Of a stretch of 64,000 nt of DNA, positions 25,013 through 38,900 are shown one piece after another. The stretch comes from Hymenolepis diminuta. Lineage: Eukaryota > Platyhelminthes > Cestoda > Cyclophyllidea > Hymenolepididae. The notes under the pieces were generated by a model, which saw only the letters and a program-made list of their open reading frames with translations, had not been told where the DNA came from and did no database searches. Location of the stretch: NCBI GenBank assembly GCA_900708905.1, contig CAADRB010000024.1, forward strand, positions 1,026,723 to 1,090,722, read 5' to 3'. Each line of letters begins with the position of its first letter. Within the stretch, counting starts at the first letter, position 1. Both the position numbers and the translations under genes were made by a program.

Positions 25013-25914
25013 CTGGCTGTAGCAGTTTAAGTAAACTCTATGGATAGCTTTGACTTGTAGCATACAGCATTTGATAAATTAATGATGTTATTAGTAATCA
25101 AGGTATCAAATTGTTGAGTCAAAATCGAAACATGTATAAGAATTCGTAAAATAAAATGTGGAATCAGTCCATAAGCTTTCTGTGGCTTCGACAGAATTCG
25201 CTTCTTCTTAACATGTTTAGTGATAATAATACAAACTTAATTTGCTACTTTTCACCGTCGGAAGGCGACTGTAAAGAAGTCAAAATGAAAGCAAAGAAGG
25301 AGAGTTGATGAAAGTAAAAAAGTCGCCATGATATTAAAAGATCGCATAAATTTGATCATGTGATCAGTTTGCGCGCATTTGACTTCTCTAAAATAGCCAG
25401 TGCTTCTTCGTGTTGTATCATTACAAAAATTAAATTTAGAAGATATTCCCTATTACCTGAATGAAATCATCTTTGCCTCGTTTTGAAATAGTCGAAGATA
25501 AGATTATATAATGATACTTCAGTTTATAATAATTCTGAAATATTCAACAGTGAAAGTACCATTGAATGTTAACATTGATCCGAAATAACTGACATTCTGT
25601 ACAATTTTTCCTCAACATGGTCCTTTACTGAAGGGAATCAGAAGGGGGGAATTCCGACCAGATCATGATCTGATAAGGGTTGATAAATTCGTGAGAAGTA
25701 ATATTTGGCGAGGAACGAGAATAATTTTAAGAGTGATTTTATGGAAACGAACAAAATTTATCTCAGTGAACGTGAAGATATTTGGAATGTTAACGACCAG
25801 CTAGAAGGAAATGAGGATATGAGAGCCAGAAGCGAATACATGGACAAAATTATAATAAAAACCGTTCGTGAGGTAGGACTGAAGAGTGAATTGTCATCTA
25901 AAAAACCCCATCAG

Positions 25915-25936
25915 GATAATCAGGTACCTGATTATC
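25915..25936. repeat. Perfect 22-bp palindrome
   Basis: The half-site GATAATCAGGT is followed directly by its exact reverse complement, with no spacer, centred on GGTACC. The flanks do not continue the symmetry. A perfect 22-bp palindrome is not expected by chance in 64 kb. Confidence 0.9.
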
Positions 25937-28133
25937 AGTATCTGAAAAGAATCACTTGCCTTCCCAACCAATGAAAAAATGAGGTGAGGTGAAAGACCGA
26001 TCCTTCTTGATTAATAAGCACTGAACATCATAGACAAGCATTCACTGCAATATTGGGGAAGAATCATGAAACTTCAATTTTGAAGTGTGAACTGCCTACT
26101 TAGTAGATATTGTACAACCCGAGTTCAAGAATCAAGTGAATCAAGACTCTTTGGGATCTTGACGTCGCTCTCGGTATCATTTTGAACCCCTCTCCCTTAA
26201 CATTCGTTGGATTTACTGTGATTCAATGCCATTTGCCTACTACAAATGTAATTGTAAAAATTTTGTTGGGAAGATAATAATGCTGAACGGTCTTATTGGA
26301 TTTTAAATGTATTAAACACAGAGAATATATCTTAACTGGGGCCAAAATATGGCAGAAATAGCTCTGGATGGTCATTTTAGGTACGCGGATGATTTATCTG
26401 AGATAAAAAAAGTTTTCTCAGCCTTGTCAAAGGGCTGTTGATAAAGTGATCGGTCTAATTATTGATTAATCTGAGTTTATTCTGCATAACATGGAGTAAT
26501 CACCCGTAATTGACAGTTGATGTTTGTGTAAATTTGAACATCAAAAGTGCCGAAAACCACACCTTGTGTAGTTCCGGTTTATTTTAAAAACCGCATTGTT
26601 TAAAGCTCAAGATGAAAGTAAAATTAAATTGAGATCGTTGTGCTTTTAGTATTCTAATACAGTCTTTCCACGTTAATATCAAATGAGTCTGCAAAATAAC
26701 AGTATTATTACCCCTCCGAAAAATGTGAGAAGACTTATCTTTCCCCTGCGAAGGACGTCAGATGACGAATTCCCTTGAAAAATCCTGCGACCAAGCCTCA
26801 CCGAAGAGGACATCGTTTTCAATTTCTATGGAAAGTTGATCTTCTTCTCTTACACAGATGTAAAGTTCGATGCTGGTGAGAAATAGTTAGTCTGAAGACA
26901 CATTTATTAATATCAAAAATACAAAATTGGTTTGATAAAAGTGTCTTTATCTGATATAGAGATTATTGACCGCAGTTAAATAAATAAGAATCCTTTTGTG
27001 AAATATGCTGCGTACGAACCTTCCATTCATGGAAATCCACATCTGATGAAATCGTTCCTCAACCATCCTGAAATTCCCACTCGATCCGAATAAATTGTTT
27101 AGTATCCAGAATATGTAAGTTTTGAGGAGGCATTAATCAAAACCTTTCAAATCGGATAACTCTTCACTTATCAGGAAAAAATCTTCATTTTTCTTTTTAT
27201 AATATTATTAATCATCGATACTTTATTCATTTTGTAATTAACCGCGAATAACTGTGATAATTCTTCGTCATTACCATGATATCGACCTGTCGATTTATAA
27301 AATTGCTGGTCTAGCCACGTTGATGTTGTTACGATCTACAAGTGGATATCCCAGTCAGAAGAAGGAATAATGTAACCCATCGTTGTTATAACAAAAACTA
27401 ATTACAATTTACTGTTTTTGAGTGCTTACTGCATTCAGTTAATAAAAATAAACAATATTAAAATTAATTTTTATTTTAATAAATGGAAAGAAAAACGTAA
27501 AATAAAGTGTTAATTTTTGGAAAGAGAAAATATTTTATAATGTTTTTTTGCCCTAACAGATTCGTCTGTGTTATCGCACATCCACGAGCCTGGCGAAGAT
27601 TTTGTAAACACAAAAAACTTAGCAGAGTACAACCGGTGTACATATTAAATTACTTTGAAAACAAAGTGTAATCATTAAAATAATGACATTATAAAATCAA
27701 AAAATCAGAAAATAATAGAGAGAATTAGTTTGAATTTATAAAATTAATAATTAATAACAAAAATTATACTCAAATTAACTGATAGTAACAAATGCGAGGA
27801 ATCAAGGATAACGCTCATTGATTGGGTGGAAGTGTGAAGAACATGGTAATTCCAAATCACTCCCAGAGGACAAAAACGTCTCCCTTTTTTCCAATATTCG
27901 AGATAATGGAGCCATCTATTCCCTCGTCACATTATAAAATACAGGAGATAAAAATGAGGCTTACTATAGCATTAACGCAAATATTAGAGTAGTTAATACA
28001 CCAGTGCGAGAATTCATGTAATCCGGTATTTAAAAATGGTTAGAGTTCATGAATTACGAGTGAACAAAGTAGTGATCATTTAAAATTTCAACAGAAAAAG
28101 TCAATTCATTAAACAATTTTCTAAATCCCTAAC

Positions 28134-28835
28134 ATGCCGGTCATAGGAGTTGATGAAAGTGGGAATAAATTATTTGCAGTAGAGAAAATATTAAAGAGAA
28201 GGATACGAGATGGAGGGGTACAATATCTCATTAAATGGAAGGGATATAATAAAAGCATTTGGGAACCAAAAGAAAATCTCAAAACGTGGGATGAACTTGT
28301 GGAAAATTATGATAGAGAACAAGCGAAGAAAAGGAAGACAGATGTAGCTAGTAAACGAAAATATCCTTTTCATCGTGAGTGTAAGAATGATTTCCAGGCG
28401 ACAGATATAATTCCCTTCAATAAAGAAACTGATGATCGGCAGACATCGTCAAAGAATAAAATTTTGTCGGGAAAAAACAAGAAAGGAGCGGTTAGAAAGA
28501 AAGCTACGGACAACACTACAGGAGCGACAGTTCTTGAAGGAAAAGGAGATGCAAATATCAATAAGTCTCTGCATAAGTTACCCTCAAAATCCCATATTTC
28601 ATCAGAAAACTCCGAGGGTCTTTTGGTGTGCTTCTTTGAAGATGTAGATGATGAAGGAAACAGCTACTTCAAAGTAATGAGGTAGGTTCTATCAGCTGCT
28701 TATATGAATATTTTTAGGAAGGACAATTATTCGTTCGAGAGAGTGAGTAGAGAAGAAATGATGAGAAGGTTTCCAAAAGATTTTAAGATGTATTGTCAAA
28801 AGATGGATGAGGAAATTAAAAGGTACTTAAAATAA
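28134..28835 (+). CDS. HP1-like chromodomain protein with probable chromoshadow domain (221 aa)
   Basis: Exons 28134-28681 and 28718-28835 around a 36-bp GT-AG intron; without splicing the frame stops right after residue 183. Residues about 13-60 are a chromodomain: [29 protein letters not shown]. The methyl-lysine cage positions are F14, W35 and Y38. The loop before IWEP is two residues shorter than in HP1 and Polycomb homologues. A Lys/Ser/Thr-rich hinge follows (about 65-165). The C-terminus, [10 protein letters not shown] then [12 protein letters not shown] and [12 protein letters not shown], resembles a divergent chromoshadow domain, the HP1 dimerisation module, though the Trp that binds PxVxL partners appears to be missing. 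By family it would bind H3K9me or H3K27me in the nucleus; that is inferred. It stands alone in a gene-poor region. Confidence 0.8.
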
Positions 28836-29084
28836 TTTTGACAGTGGATACGATAATTTGGTGTTTATTAAACCCTTTTACCAGATGTTGGAGAAGAGGA
28901 AATAGCATTCTATTTATGATAAGTCGGAACTAGTATGTTTTGAGCACTATTGGTTAAAGATGTTCCCTTTGGCTTAGAGGTATCACTTCTCAATTGCAGG
29001 TGAACAATTTCTATTTTAAATGTGGCATTGTATGTGCCTGAATGCTGGGATCACTTAATACAAAGCTACCCAGAGTAAGAATGA

Positions 29085-29090
29085 AATAAA
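29085..29090 (+). promoter_or_regulatory. AATAAA, candidate poly(A) signal of the HP1-like gene
   Basis: First clear AATAAA after the stop codon, 250 bases downstream, on the same strand. It is plausible as the 3' end but not proven. Confidence 0.4.
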
Positions 29091-30295
29091 GTATTTATTT
29101 AAGATAATACTTTAATGAGAATTAGTAGGGAAAGAGGGGGAGAGGGCTACAAAGCAAAGTGTAGGAGGAGCCAGTAGAAGGACCTGACTGTACGGGTTAA
29201 TCACCAGGAGTTGACATTTATAGATGAAGAGTCGAAAGGCAATAGATATCAATTTGGAATGTTAGGGGCAGAGATATGAGAAATGAACTGAGGAACGGGG
29301 TGTTTTCGGATGTTGGACGGGACGGTATATGGTTGATTGTTCTTGTCGACTGAGAGCCGTTCTGACTATTGTTGAGGTATTTAAAAGCGTTAAATCAGAC
29401 CACAGAAATAGTCAGTCATTAAAATACTTCTTAATTAAGCTTTTCGAGAGTAGATCGTGTATCATACCACCGGAGTGGTTGAGTATTAACTTGCATTAGC
29501 GTCCAACTGCAGAGTTCATAAAACTGAAGTAGGAGATCCAAAATTTTGCTAACAGTGGATGTTCAAAATTGACGTCCTAACAAGGTTTCAAATGCGAAAT
29601 GTGCCCTTTATCTCATATTGAGGCTCATAGTATTGAAAAGGCAAGGTTAGGAACCTTGAACAGATTGCAAATGCCGACGTTATATGCATGATGATAAGTG
29701 CCCCTGACAGCTGTTGATAAACGTATGTGGATTATAAAGGAGTAAGACATGGAGTTATTCATCCATAAAACTGTGCAAGTTATGCAATGGGATATAAATT
29801 AAATTCCCCCGCGCTTTCAGAATTGATGAGGGGTCAACTGGAACTTCAAGTTGAAATATTTTCAGGATCAAATAACATCTTTTACGTTTTTGATTACGTA
29901 CGTTTGCAATTATATCTCAAGACAGAATTAAGACAAACTGAGATCCCCGTTTAGACAAATCCTCCTTTCAAAACGGTACTAAAGATATCCGAAAACTTTG
30001 AGAGGGGTTGGTTTAAACATGACGTTCTCATAGTATGGCAAAACCTGCGCAGCATATTCCTCTAGACAGTTAGGCTGTAAGATTTCAATCGGGATGACTT
30101 CGCCTTTCTGTCGCTATGAAGTATCTCCTGAGATTGGAAAAAGCCTTCGATCCTACGGGTACGAATGAAAACAAGACGAATGTCATGCGTCAATGCTTCA
30201 AGTGGGTATCAGAGAGCTAAGAGGATACAACAGCCTATCCAAAGCCAGAATATCAGGTTGGGAATGACAGTACAGTGGACCACTGAAAAGGTTAA

Positions 30296-30556
30296 GAAAA
30301 AGAGACAGGAATTGGGAGAGCAGAGAACCAAACATCAATACAGGATTATTTTAAAGAGGCTAGTGTGCCAGTTTATGGGAAGTGGCTTCAGGTGTTTTGT
30401 TCGTTTGATGACCAGCCAATTAAAAAATCAGACAGACGAGTCAACATAAGCTTTCAAAAGAACGCTCCTGGCGTATTTGAAATATATTTTTCCATTAGTG
30501 AAGTGCCCAGGACTCAAAGATACACATTCAGGGCATTTAATAATCATTCTTATTAG
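30296..30556 (+). other. Open frame of unknown nature
   Basis: An 86-codon stretch free of stops after an in-frame TAA at 30293. It reads with a mixed, protein-like composition: TSIQDYFKEAS, YGKWLQVFCSFDDQPIKK, VNISFQKNAPGVFEIYFSIS. The alternating hydrophobic pattern would suit beta strands. There is no ATG at a good position, no identified splice site and no recognised family. It may be part of a decayed mobile element, an unannotated exon or chance; a second overlapping frame (30165-30449) is less protein-like. Confidence 0.2.
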
Positions 30557-32914
30557 TTAAAATTCCATAAATCACATCTCCTTGTTTCCTCCAAAATCTA
30601 AAATATTAAATGTAGGCAGAACATGCACTTAATTTGCCTCTATTTCTGTTATTGAAAAATTCCATATAATCTTGTAGTAATTATATATTCATTACAAAAA
30701 ATTGAGTACATCCATAAGACAAAGCACTCTGTTATCAGAGTCTCGTCTGTAGTTTTGAGGTGGTCAGTTGTCGAGTGTCATCTCATTTAACTTGTGTTTG
30801 GGAAAGGAAGATGACACCAAAGTTCCCCAAAAATAACTTTGCTTCTGTGCAATCGTGACTTCTGAATTGAGGTCACTGTTCCAAAATGGAGATATATGGA
30901 TATTTAAGTGGTATTTGATATCACCGATGACTTCTGCTGCAATTCTAATATTTATTCTGATCGACTTTTCTCAGGTCTAACGTTTCAGTGGTCGCTTAAT
31001 TAACACCTTTAACTCACACAGGGGTGTGCCAGAGGGCACCAGATGATAACTACTCAATAATTATTTTGAAGAATTTCCAGTGTCACTCAATATTCCTAAC
31101 TGGAATGGCTGAATCCCTATCTCCGGACCGCTAAAACACCATTCCGAATTTTTTCAAATTCAAAACCCTAAGAGTGACTAAATGTCTGTATATGCAACGT
31201 AGAAGTAGAACTGTAGTTCTGGGGGTCTGTTTAATAGTTTTAACAGACAGTTTCTTAATAGAAGAGGGATTTTCTACCTCATGTCATGTCCTGAATTTAG
31301 GACAGAGTGTAAAGGGTTTCGAGAAACCAAGAAATTGCTAGCACGACTAATAAAACTTCAGATGTCATCATCCAAGTCTATAGTTGTGCAACAGGAGAAA
31401 CCTTTTCTACTTCCACTTCAACATCCATTTCTCTTCCGTTCTATAAATCTAACGTCTTGAGTTGAAGGGGATTATTAACAACTTTAATTTATGAATGGAA
31501 GAATACGTTTTTAAAACTTAAAATTACTGATTAGAACCAAATCTTATTGGTGTTCCTGAGCCCAAACTTCAGGATCCAGTTTAATGAGTGGCTTCAGTCG
31601 GGAATGTCGTTTACTGGCTTTTTTTATGATTTAAATTGAGAGAATGAACACTCTGTTATTTGATACATCAGTTCCCAGAGGTATTAGTTCGATCGACAAA
31701 TGTGCGAAAATTCAAGTTTATTCATAAAATAACAATGCAGGAATCTAAATGTGCACTGCGTCGACAAATTGATAGTGTTGTTCAGAGTAATACAGACGTT
31801 TACCAGTTTTCGTAGTGGGGTAAGGATCTGTGATAGGTAAACAGTAAGTAAGTAAGTAAAAGATGGGGGATTGCAAGAATGTCAAGTTTGAAGAACTGCT
31901 TCATTTTGTTGGATTCAGGTTTTACCATATTTCTTTCTTTGGAAAGTTCACGTTCCGTGACTCAAAATTCATTATTCTTCCCCTGAATTAGAGTAAATTC
32001 CTGTCCATGACGTCCAGTGCTTATTGAACGGTTTCCGTTTTTCTCGCTGAGGTCAAGAAAGACCTGCCTAAATACCATGGTCATACATGGTATTAGGCGG
32101 ATTACAAGATCTTTAAAAATGCTGAACTGAGATAGCTGACGTTTTTAACTTAGCAGAGCTTCTTGGTTACTGAACCTTTTTACAGATAGGTAAATGAAGG
32201 CATATAACTATTTGCTTCCATAAGTCAGAATTACTATAAGCTAAGTGATCACTGATAAAGATCCTCTTGCAAGTTAGAGATGATACATTCTTTGGGTAAC
32301 CGGTTTGTATTTTGAATTACAACCTCATACATCCAACATCTAACTACAGGGATGATTAATCAGAGATTTGTACACGTAGAGATCTTAATGGTTAGTTCAC
32401 TAATTATTACTCATGAGTCAAGATTCTATTAATCATGACTGACACATAAAATAGAGGGCTAGTAAAACTATCCTCAAAGGGTATAAAAAATTGTGGAGAG
32501 AGGAAAGTGGGAAAATCAAAAGGATTTACCGTATGTCTGTGCAACGCATTTGTCAGATTATAGGCTGCTACAATTGCATTAATATGACGCTGTTTCTAAT
32601 ATAAGAAAATTTCGCGTGATTTTGTGCCTGGAAGGAAGGCGGCACAAAGCGTTGCCGTGCGCCAGAAGTGAAGTATCAATTCCACATCATCATAACATCT
32701 CAATCACGCATGATTAAGGCAAATCACGGCGTAACGAAATCAAGAATCATTTATCGATCGACTCATTGTCTGACCAATCATTTTCTGTCGCGTTCGGATA
32801 TTGAAATCCAATGATTGATTCAATTTCCCCCTCCAAATTATAATTTGAACAAACTCAATTATTAATTTATAAACAGAATCGTACTTACATCAATAAATGT
32901 AGTCTGGTATGGTC

Positions 32915-32930
32915 ACTAGACCGGTCTAGT
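32915..32930. repeat. Perfect 16-bp palindrome
   Basis: ACTAGACC is followed directly by its reverse complement GGTCTAGT. Confidence 0.85.
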
Positions 32931-35900
32931 CTTGTTTAATCTCTGCTCTCTCCTCTCTTAGGTTCGAGCGACTTGTAGCATGTCTATAAGAGTAACGATC
33001 ATTCGCCCACGTACGATTTATTGTTTCCATCTAATACCCTAATATACATATTAGCAGAGGTTTTGTGGTGGTTTATTCTCCCGTACCGTCTCATCTAAAT
33101 TCATTTGGGTGAGGTTAATAACACCAAGATTTCGGGAAATAAATCGGCTATGTGTGGGGCAACCTTTAAGTTGAGATCACTTCTCAAAAAGAGTGAGATT
33201 CGTATTTCTAAATTACATTTGACATCTCCATTGATTTGTGGGGTATTTTCATACTCTCTTCTAATAAATAATATGTGATGTAATATTTTCCCTTCTTAAT
33301 AACTGAAATCTCACTAATTGTTTACTTAGGGCTCGGAATCACCTCAAGATGCAAAAGCTGACTTGAGAAGAAAAGATAAATGTTTTGTGTTCAAACCGAT
33401 GGCTAGTGTGATTAGATCCTTCTGGTACTATCCGAGGCATTCACAGAGTAGTGAGTTACAAACTACAAAACCTGGGGTGACTGCTCCCTAATTCGGGTAC
33501 ATAAATTCACGCCGAGCGGCAATTCAGACTTATTCAAGATTTATCAAAGCGAAAGTTTAACCCGCCGAAACAAACTATGATTACAAATGAATGAAATTTT
33601 GAAAATTTTCTGGTGCGTGCACGTGTTAATTGGTTATGAACCCATATGGAAGCATCATGTGATTCCGCATTCGTTACTGGACAAATATATCACGTGATTA
33701 TGACATATGCAAAATTCTGTAAATCAAATTCAGTGAATTTTCACGAAAATGTGGCTACACATTTAATGGATTTATTGAAAAATAGAAATTTTAAAGATAT
33801 AAATTGCTACAACTTGTGACAGGATAAGAATATAGCAGAATGGCAGAGAATGGTAGAAGTTTTAGTAGAATATAATAAGGGTCACAGAGGGTAAAATGGA
33901 GATAAAAGACGCAGTGAGTATAGCATTGCAATGAAAGGTAACAGAGAAATAGATAAAACCGCAAATGACATGAGTAGGAGCTGGACTTGTCACCGTAGAA
34001 TTTTGGAAAATTTAAATCGGGAATAGAGTTTTTCTAGCTGATGAATTTCTAAAGATAATTGAGATATTTGAAGCGATTAGTGACTAACAGGTTTGAGGGA
34101 GAAATGGTTGTGGTCTTACAGCGGCTTGATATCTCCTTAGGGGGTTAATGACATGACGATGTAGCCATGGTGATACGAGTCCCAGCGACATCTTGGTCGG
34201 TTTAGTACCGGGTGTTTGGGATTTTGACACGATTTCGGGATATTGACAAAATGTCTTCTAGCGCAGAATGTCATCAACACACAAATGATAAATAGGAAAT
34301 TAATTGTAATTAGTGTAGCAACTATGTATGCCTCAGGCCTTATTCTCAGATCGGATCACTGAGCAATGCGATAATTTAATTTTCGAAGAAATTATAGGAC
34401 TTCTCTCTCTTTTATCAATGAGTTTAAGTGTGATACTTCTTATAAAGGGTCATTCAAACAACTCTGAGGCACGTGAAAATTTGAACATTGAAAACACTCA
34501 TCATGATAATCGTTTCCTGTTTTATGTCGGTTAGAGTGCGAGTATTTCCCAGGAATAAATAAGAAATATAAATCAATTTCGTCGGTGGATAAAGCATTAT
34601 TTAAGGTTTCCCACCGCATTTATTCATTTTTTTTCAACTGTCACTTTCCTCTAAAAGTATACTCTTTCATTAACAATCGATAATCAGTAAAGAAAAATAT
34701 TATTTGATGAAATAAAATGGAAACTTCTAAGCCTCTAGAAATGCATCATAAACACGAATGAATTTCCATCAATTGCCATCCGTCAAAAGGTAAAGTTAGT
34801 AAGTGATTTGATTAGTCGTTAACCTCAAAGACAGGCAGTAGTTGCATTATGTGAGTATAATGCCAGACGGTTCTAATAAACTCATGTGAATCCATAAACA
34901 ATCTCCAAAACAGTATGAGAGGGAAAGATACCAAGCGGAAATGGCATACACAGGCTCTAATTTGTGGAACCTTAGTGAATTGCACAACAAAATAGTATTT
35001 CTTAAATCATTAAACTACGCACTTCATTTAAACAATTTAAGTTTTAATTGCAAATTTAATTAAAAGAAAGTAAAACATGACACGAACACATTTTTAACAA
35101 AGGAAAATGTCTAATAAAATATTTCCAGATATTAACTTTTCCTCCGTGACCTACGCTGTAATAGAATCCTATTGAGATCAATTTCAAGACATGTGGACGA
35201 GATCTTCAACTCGGACTAAGAGACAGAAAAAATCCATGGGAATTACGTAATTGGGGAATAGTGAGGTTACTCTTGGCAACGCAGAATCAAATTGAGACTA
35301 GTTGCACAGAAAGCGCTCGGATTCAGATCAGACACTAAATCAAAACCCTGGCATTGAAAAATTGGGCTATAAATTGTCTCTTTGTTTAAATCGATTCTTA
35401 TTATCTCAAAAAAACCGGAGTCATTTACCTGCTGTCTGTTGATCTTAACCTCAATATATCATGAGAAAGTATCCCATATTATTGTTCACTGTAAATCTTC
35501 TCTGTTATCGATATATCCCAGTTCATAAAAGCTAGAAGAGCGATAGTTAAGCAATTTTTTATCGAAGATTAGTGCAGGTTATCTAAGCTACTGTAGATTT
35601 CTTATGAAACAATCATCCCTCTAACCTCTTTTGGTCCTCGCAACACAATAAAATGTAGAGAAGGGAGAGATCGTTGAGTGAGGAGCTTTACTGAGCACAA
35701 AGAGAAGGCTCGGAAGATAGTGAAAGGAGGTTGCGTGAGTGTGGGATCAGATGCAGCGGAATTATGTGTGGGCTTACAGCAGGGGCATATTTATTTTAGG
35801 ATTGGAGATTGGGTCAGATGACTGTAAATGGTCGACCGGGCAGGTCAAATTGACTGTGAATTAACCTCGACTATTCTGTCTTTATTTAGGTCAAGTTACC

Positions 35901-38900
35901 TGATCGTAGGTCTTGAAGGCACAGTGTAGTAAGATGTGATTGGCATATTTCAGAGAATATTCAGAAGTGGTCACAAAGAAAATAAAAATGAATATGCTCG
36001 TGACAATGTGACTTAGGAAATATTGATAAAATTTGAACAAAATTCGATTAAAGTGGTCACTATATTTCTCTCCTCTGTTAGTATTGGCTTAAATGAGTAC
36101 CCTGAAGCAGGTGTATATTAACTCCCAGACAATAGTATGTACTGATGGTTCAAAATGCACAAAATTCGAAGACAAAAGGGCATACTTTTGTTTTAATTAA
36201 TACAATGTTCCATGCCAGTATTTCCGTTTTTTAGTAATATTTACGTCAATTTCATAAACCATCGGCCAAATAATTTTGTCGATAAAAAGCGGGGTTTCAA
36301 TGATTTGAAATACATTTTTCATTGACGCACTTAATTGTTTGTCTAACATCGTATTGCGATGAAAAGTTTTGATCAACGCATTGTAGAACATTTGATCTTC
36401 TCTCTAATATTCGCTTACAAACTCTTAACATACAATAAACGCCTAATTCAATGACTTTGAGGATAACTCGTCTATTTGGTAATTATGCACAAAAATGCGA
36501 TTCAAATGGGAATGGTGATCTGCTCGACAACTTGGAGTTGGTTTTAATTTGCATATACAAAGTCATTCAATTATGGTTGCTTAGACCCCGTTCATTTCGT
36601 CCGTGTGGTTTGCTGGGTTAAAATCATGTTAGATTGTGATGCTCTTTCAGCCTTCGAAAAGAGGAAAGAAGCCCATTATATAATTAAATAACCCGTCAAT
36701 AAACATTGAAGATTTCGAATAAGAATTTGATCAGCAGTCCAGTGAGAAAGTGGAATTTCTAAACGTGAAGCAGTGAACTATCCATTAAATCCATGTTCTA
36801 CAACGCAAAGTCTGACAATCAAATTAATTAACCATTCTGACACTCTTTTCGATCCTCTCTCCCCCACTCCCACTTTCAGTTGCTCATCCGCAATGGAAAA
36901 TTATAAAATTTTCTGCATTGCTATGAGCAATAATATTAAAAGACAGAACAATGATTTTATACTGATTTAATAAAATTCCGGCACAAAATCATCTTTCTGA
37001 ACCATAAAAGTGGTATGGACCATGCATTAATGTCGTATACGAGAGTCAGTTTTCGTTACTTAATTCGGGGTTTGGCAAATGTTTGGTTAAGTTAACAATT
37101 TTGTTTGATGCGAAAAAGTCAGTCGTGTGACTAATTACTATTTACCGCCTTCAAACTTAAACAATCATTACACCACGTTGTCTATGAAAAATTGCGACAT
37201 TCCGTTCTCATAGAAGTGTAGGCGTCTAGGCGCAAATAAATTATCGTCGTCACCGCTGGTATGGAGATGATTGGCTCATAAAGGGACTGAAGTTAGAAAC
37301 TCAGATTTAGACAACAATGACTGCTCTGTAATGCCTAAAACTGGCTGATCTTTATAAATAACATTGAGTATTATTATTTCTAGTGCAGTGAACAAAAACT
37401 TCAGGTTTTTTCATGGGAGAGCTTATAAATGAGGGAAATAAAAGCAACTTGCGTGCATATAATGACAATTTTAATTATAAAGCTACCAAATTCAACTTTT
37501 TTACGATTGGGTTCTTTTTCAAAACGTAATTAAACGTAACCGTTCTTCTAACTTGAAATTAGTAAGCGAAAAGTCAAAATTAAATGGAGCAATTGAACTA
37601 CGAAGTTGTTTTAAATTGACCAATGACAATTGCATAGTAATAACGCAGTATATTAAACATTAATGAGTTCAAATTTTATCAATTTCATTAGGTTGGAATT
37701 TAAACATTAAAATAGCATTTCATGCTTGAAATATACTTTGAGTGTATGTTGATATTGCAGCGGTCAAAATGTCCATCTGCAAGGTCAGAGGTCACCAGTT
37801 CACTTTTCACGGGTGCACTCTAACTGCATCGCCAGGAATACCACGTAGTTCTATCCCTATCCACAAGTTAATTGTTGAAAAGCGCTTTCCTGAATGGATT
37901 TGTGGGTTCTACTTCAAATTTATTGTATTTCTGCTCAAAACTACATCTGTCTATTCTGGAAAAATTACTTCAAATAAACAAAAGATTTGCATGTATATTT
38001 ATCTCTCGATTATTTATTATTTTGACACATAAATATATCAAAATTTAATATAAAAAATTTTCAAACACATTTATTATAACATGCAGAAACTTAAGTGGGG
38101 CATCGACACCGCAAGATAAAATAAAACAGTTCGTGCAATGCTTCTTTCAAAACTTAGCTATGAAGGGCACTGAGAAGTGCCTCATTGCGCAGTAACAGCA
38201 GCATCAATAGTAGTACCAGGTGTCAAAATATCAACAAGAAGACGTCTGACTTAATTGTGAAACAACATTTTGTGATAAGTACGCAAAAACCTAGACATGT
38301 CAACACAACATATCTGAGCGTTTCACCACTCCGAGGCAATGAAACTAGAAGCAATATCAGTTTTAGCTACGCTGGTGGACCTTTTAAGCATATTTCCCGC
38401 ATGCAACAGGTGGGGGCCACTTTGAGATCAGGCAAATTTTTCTAAAACTAGAACACCACAGGTAGGAGCATAGGAACATGCCCAGAGATCATTCATCTTC
38501 AACACACATCAACCTTCACGGATTTGGTATGATCACTCCTCATGAATATACGTATATGTGTAAACACCTAGCTGGACCCAACCCATGCGTTAATATGTTC
38601 AAACAATATGTCATCGACAAAAGCGAATGGCCTGAGTTTCAAATGTCTTAGATAATCTCGAGTGTCCATTAAGTAGTTAACTTTGTTTAGATTTAGTGAT
38701 AGCTGACTCATTAAACAAAGACCGGTTGTTCAACAGCTTACGTCAGTAAGTCCCTATATGTGCAAACTAACAAAAACAGTCCGCCAAAAAATATTTAAAA
38801 TATTGTCGTAATTTTTACTCTATAATATGTTATCGCAACTTGATCATCGAGTTTCATCCTACTTGTTGCCTACTTCAGAGAGTAGTCCATATGACTCATC

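Larger units (their letters stand above)
19565..28133. other. Gene-poor AT-rich intergenic region
   Basis: About 8.6 kb without a recognisable gene. Open frames are short and lack splice sites or family similarity. The longest, 25705-25974, starts from a TTG and contains a perfect 22-bp palindrome. A 17-base motif starting GTGATGATAGACA occurs twice in direct orientation (24881-24897 and 24996-25012), possibly the edge of an old repeat. A C-rich pyrimidine tract lies near 22650-22680. No transposase or reverse transcriptase fragment was recognised by eye. Confidence 0.5.

Noticed and set aside
25705..25974. 89-codon frame with polar residues
   Set aside because: No ATG at its start, no family similarity and it runs through the perfect palindrome, so it is probably chance.
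37742..38032. 96-codon plus-strand frame
   Set aside because: No recognised motif and AT-rich, Tyr/Ile/Phe-rich end typical of random frames in such DNA.
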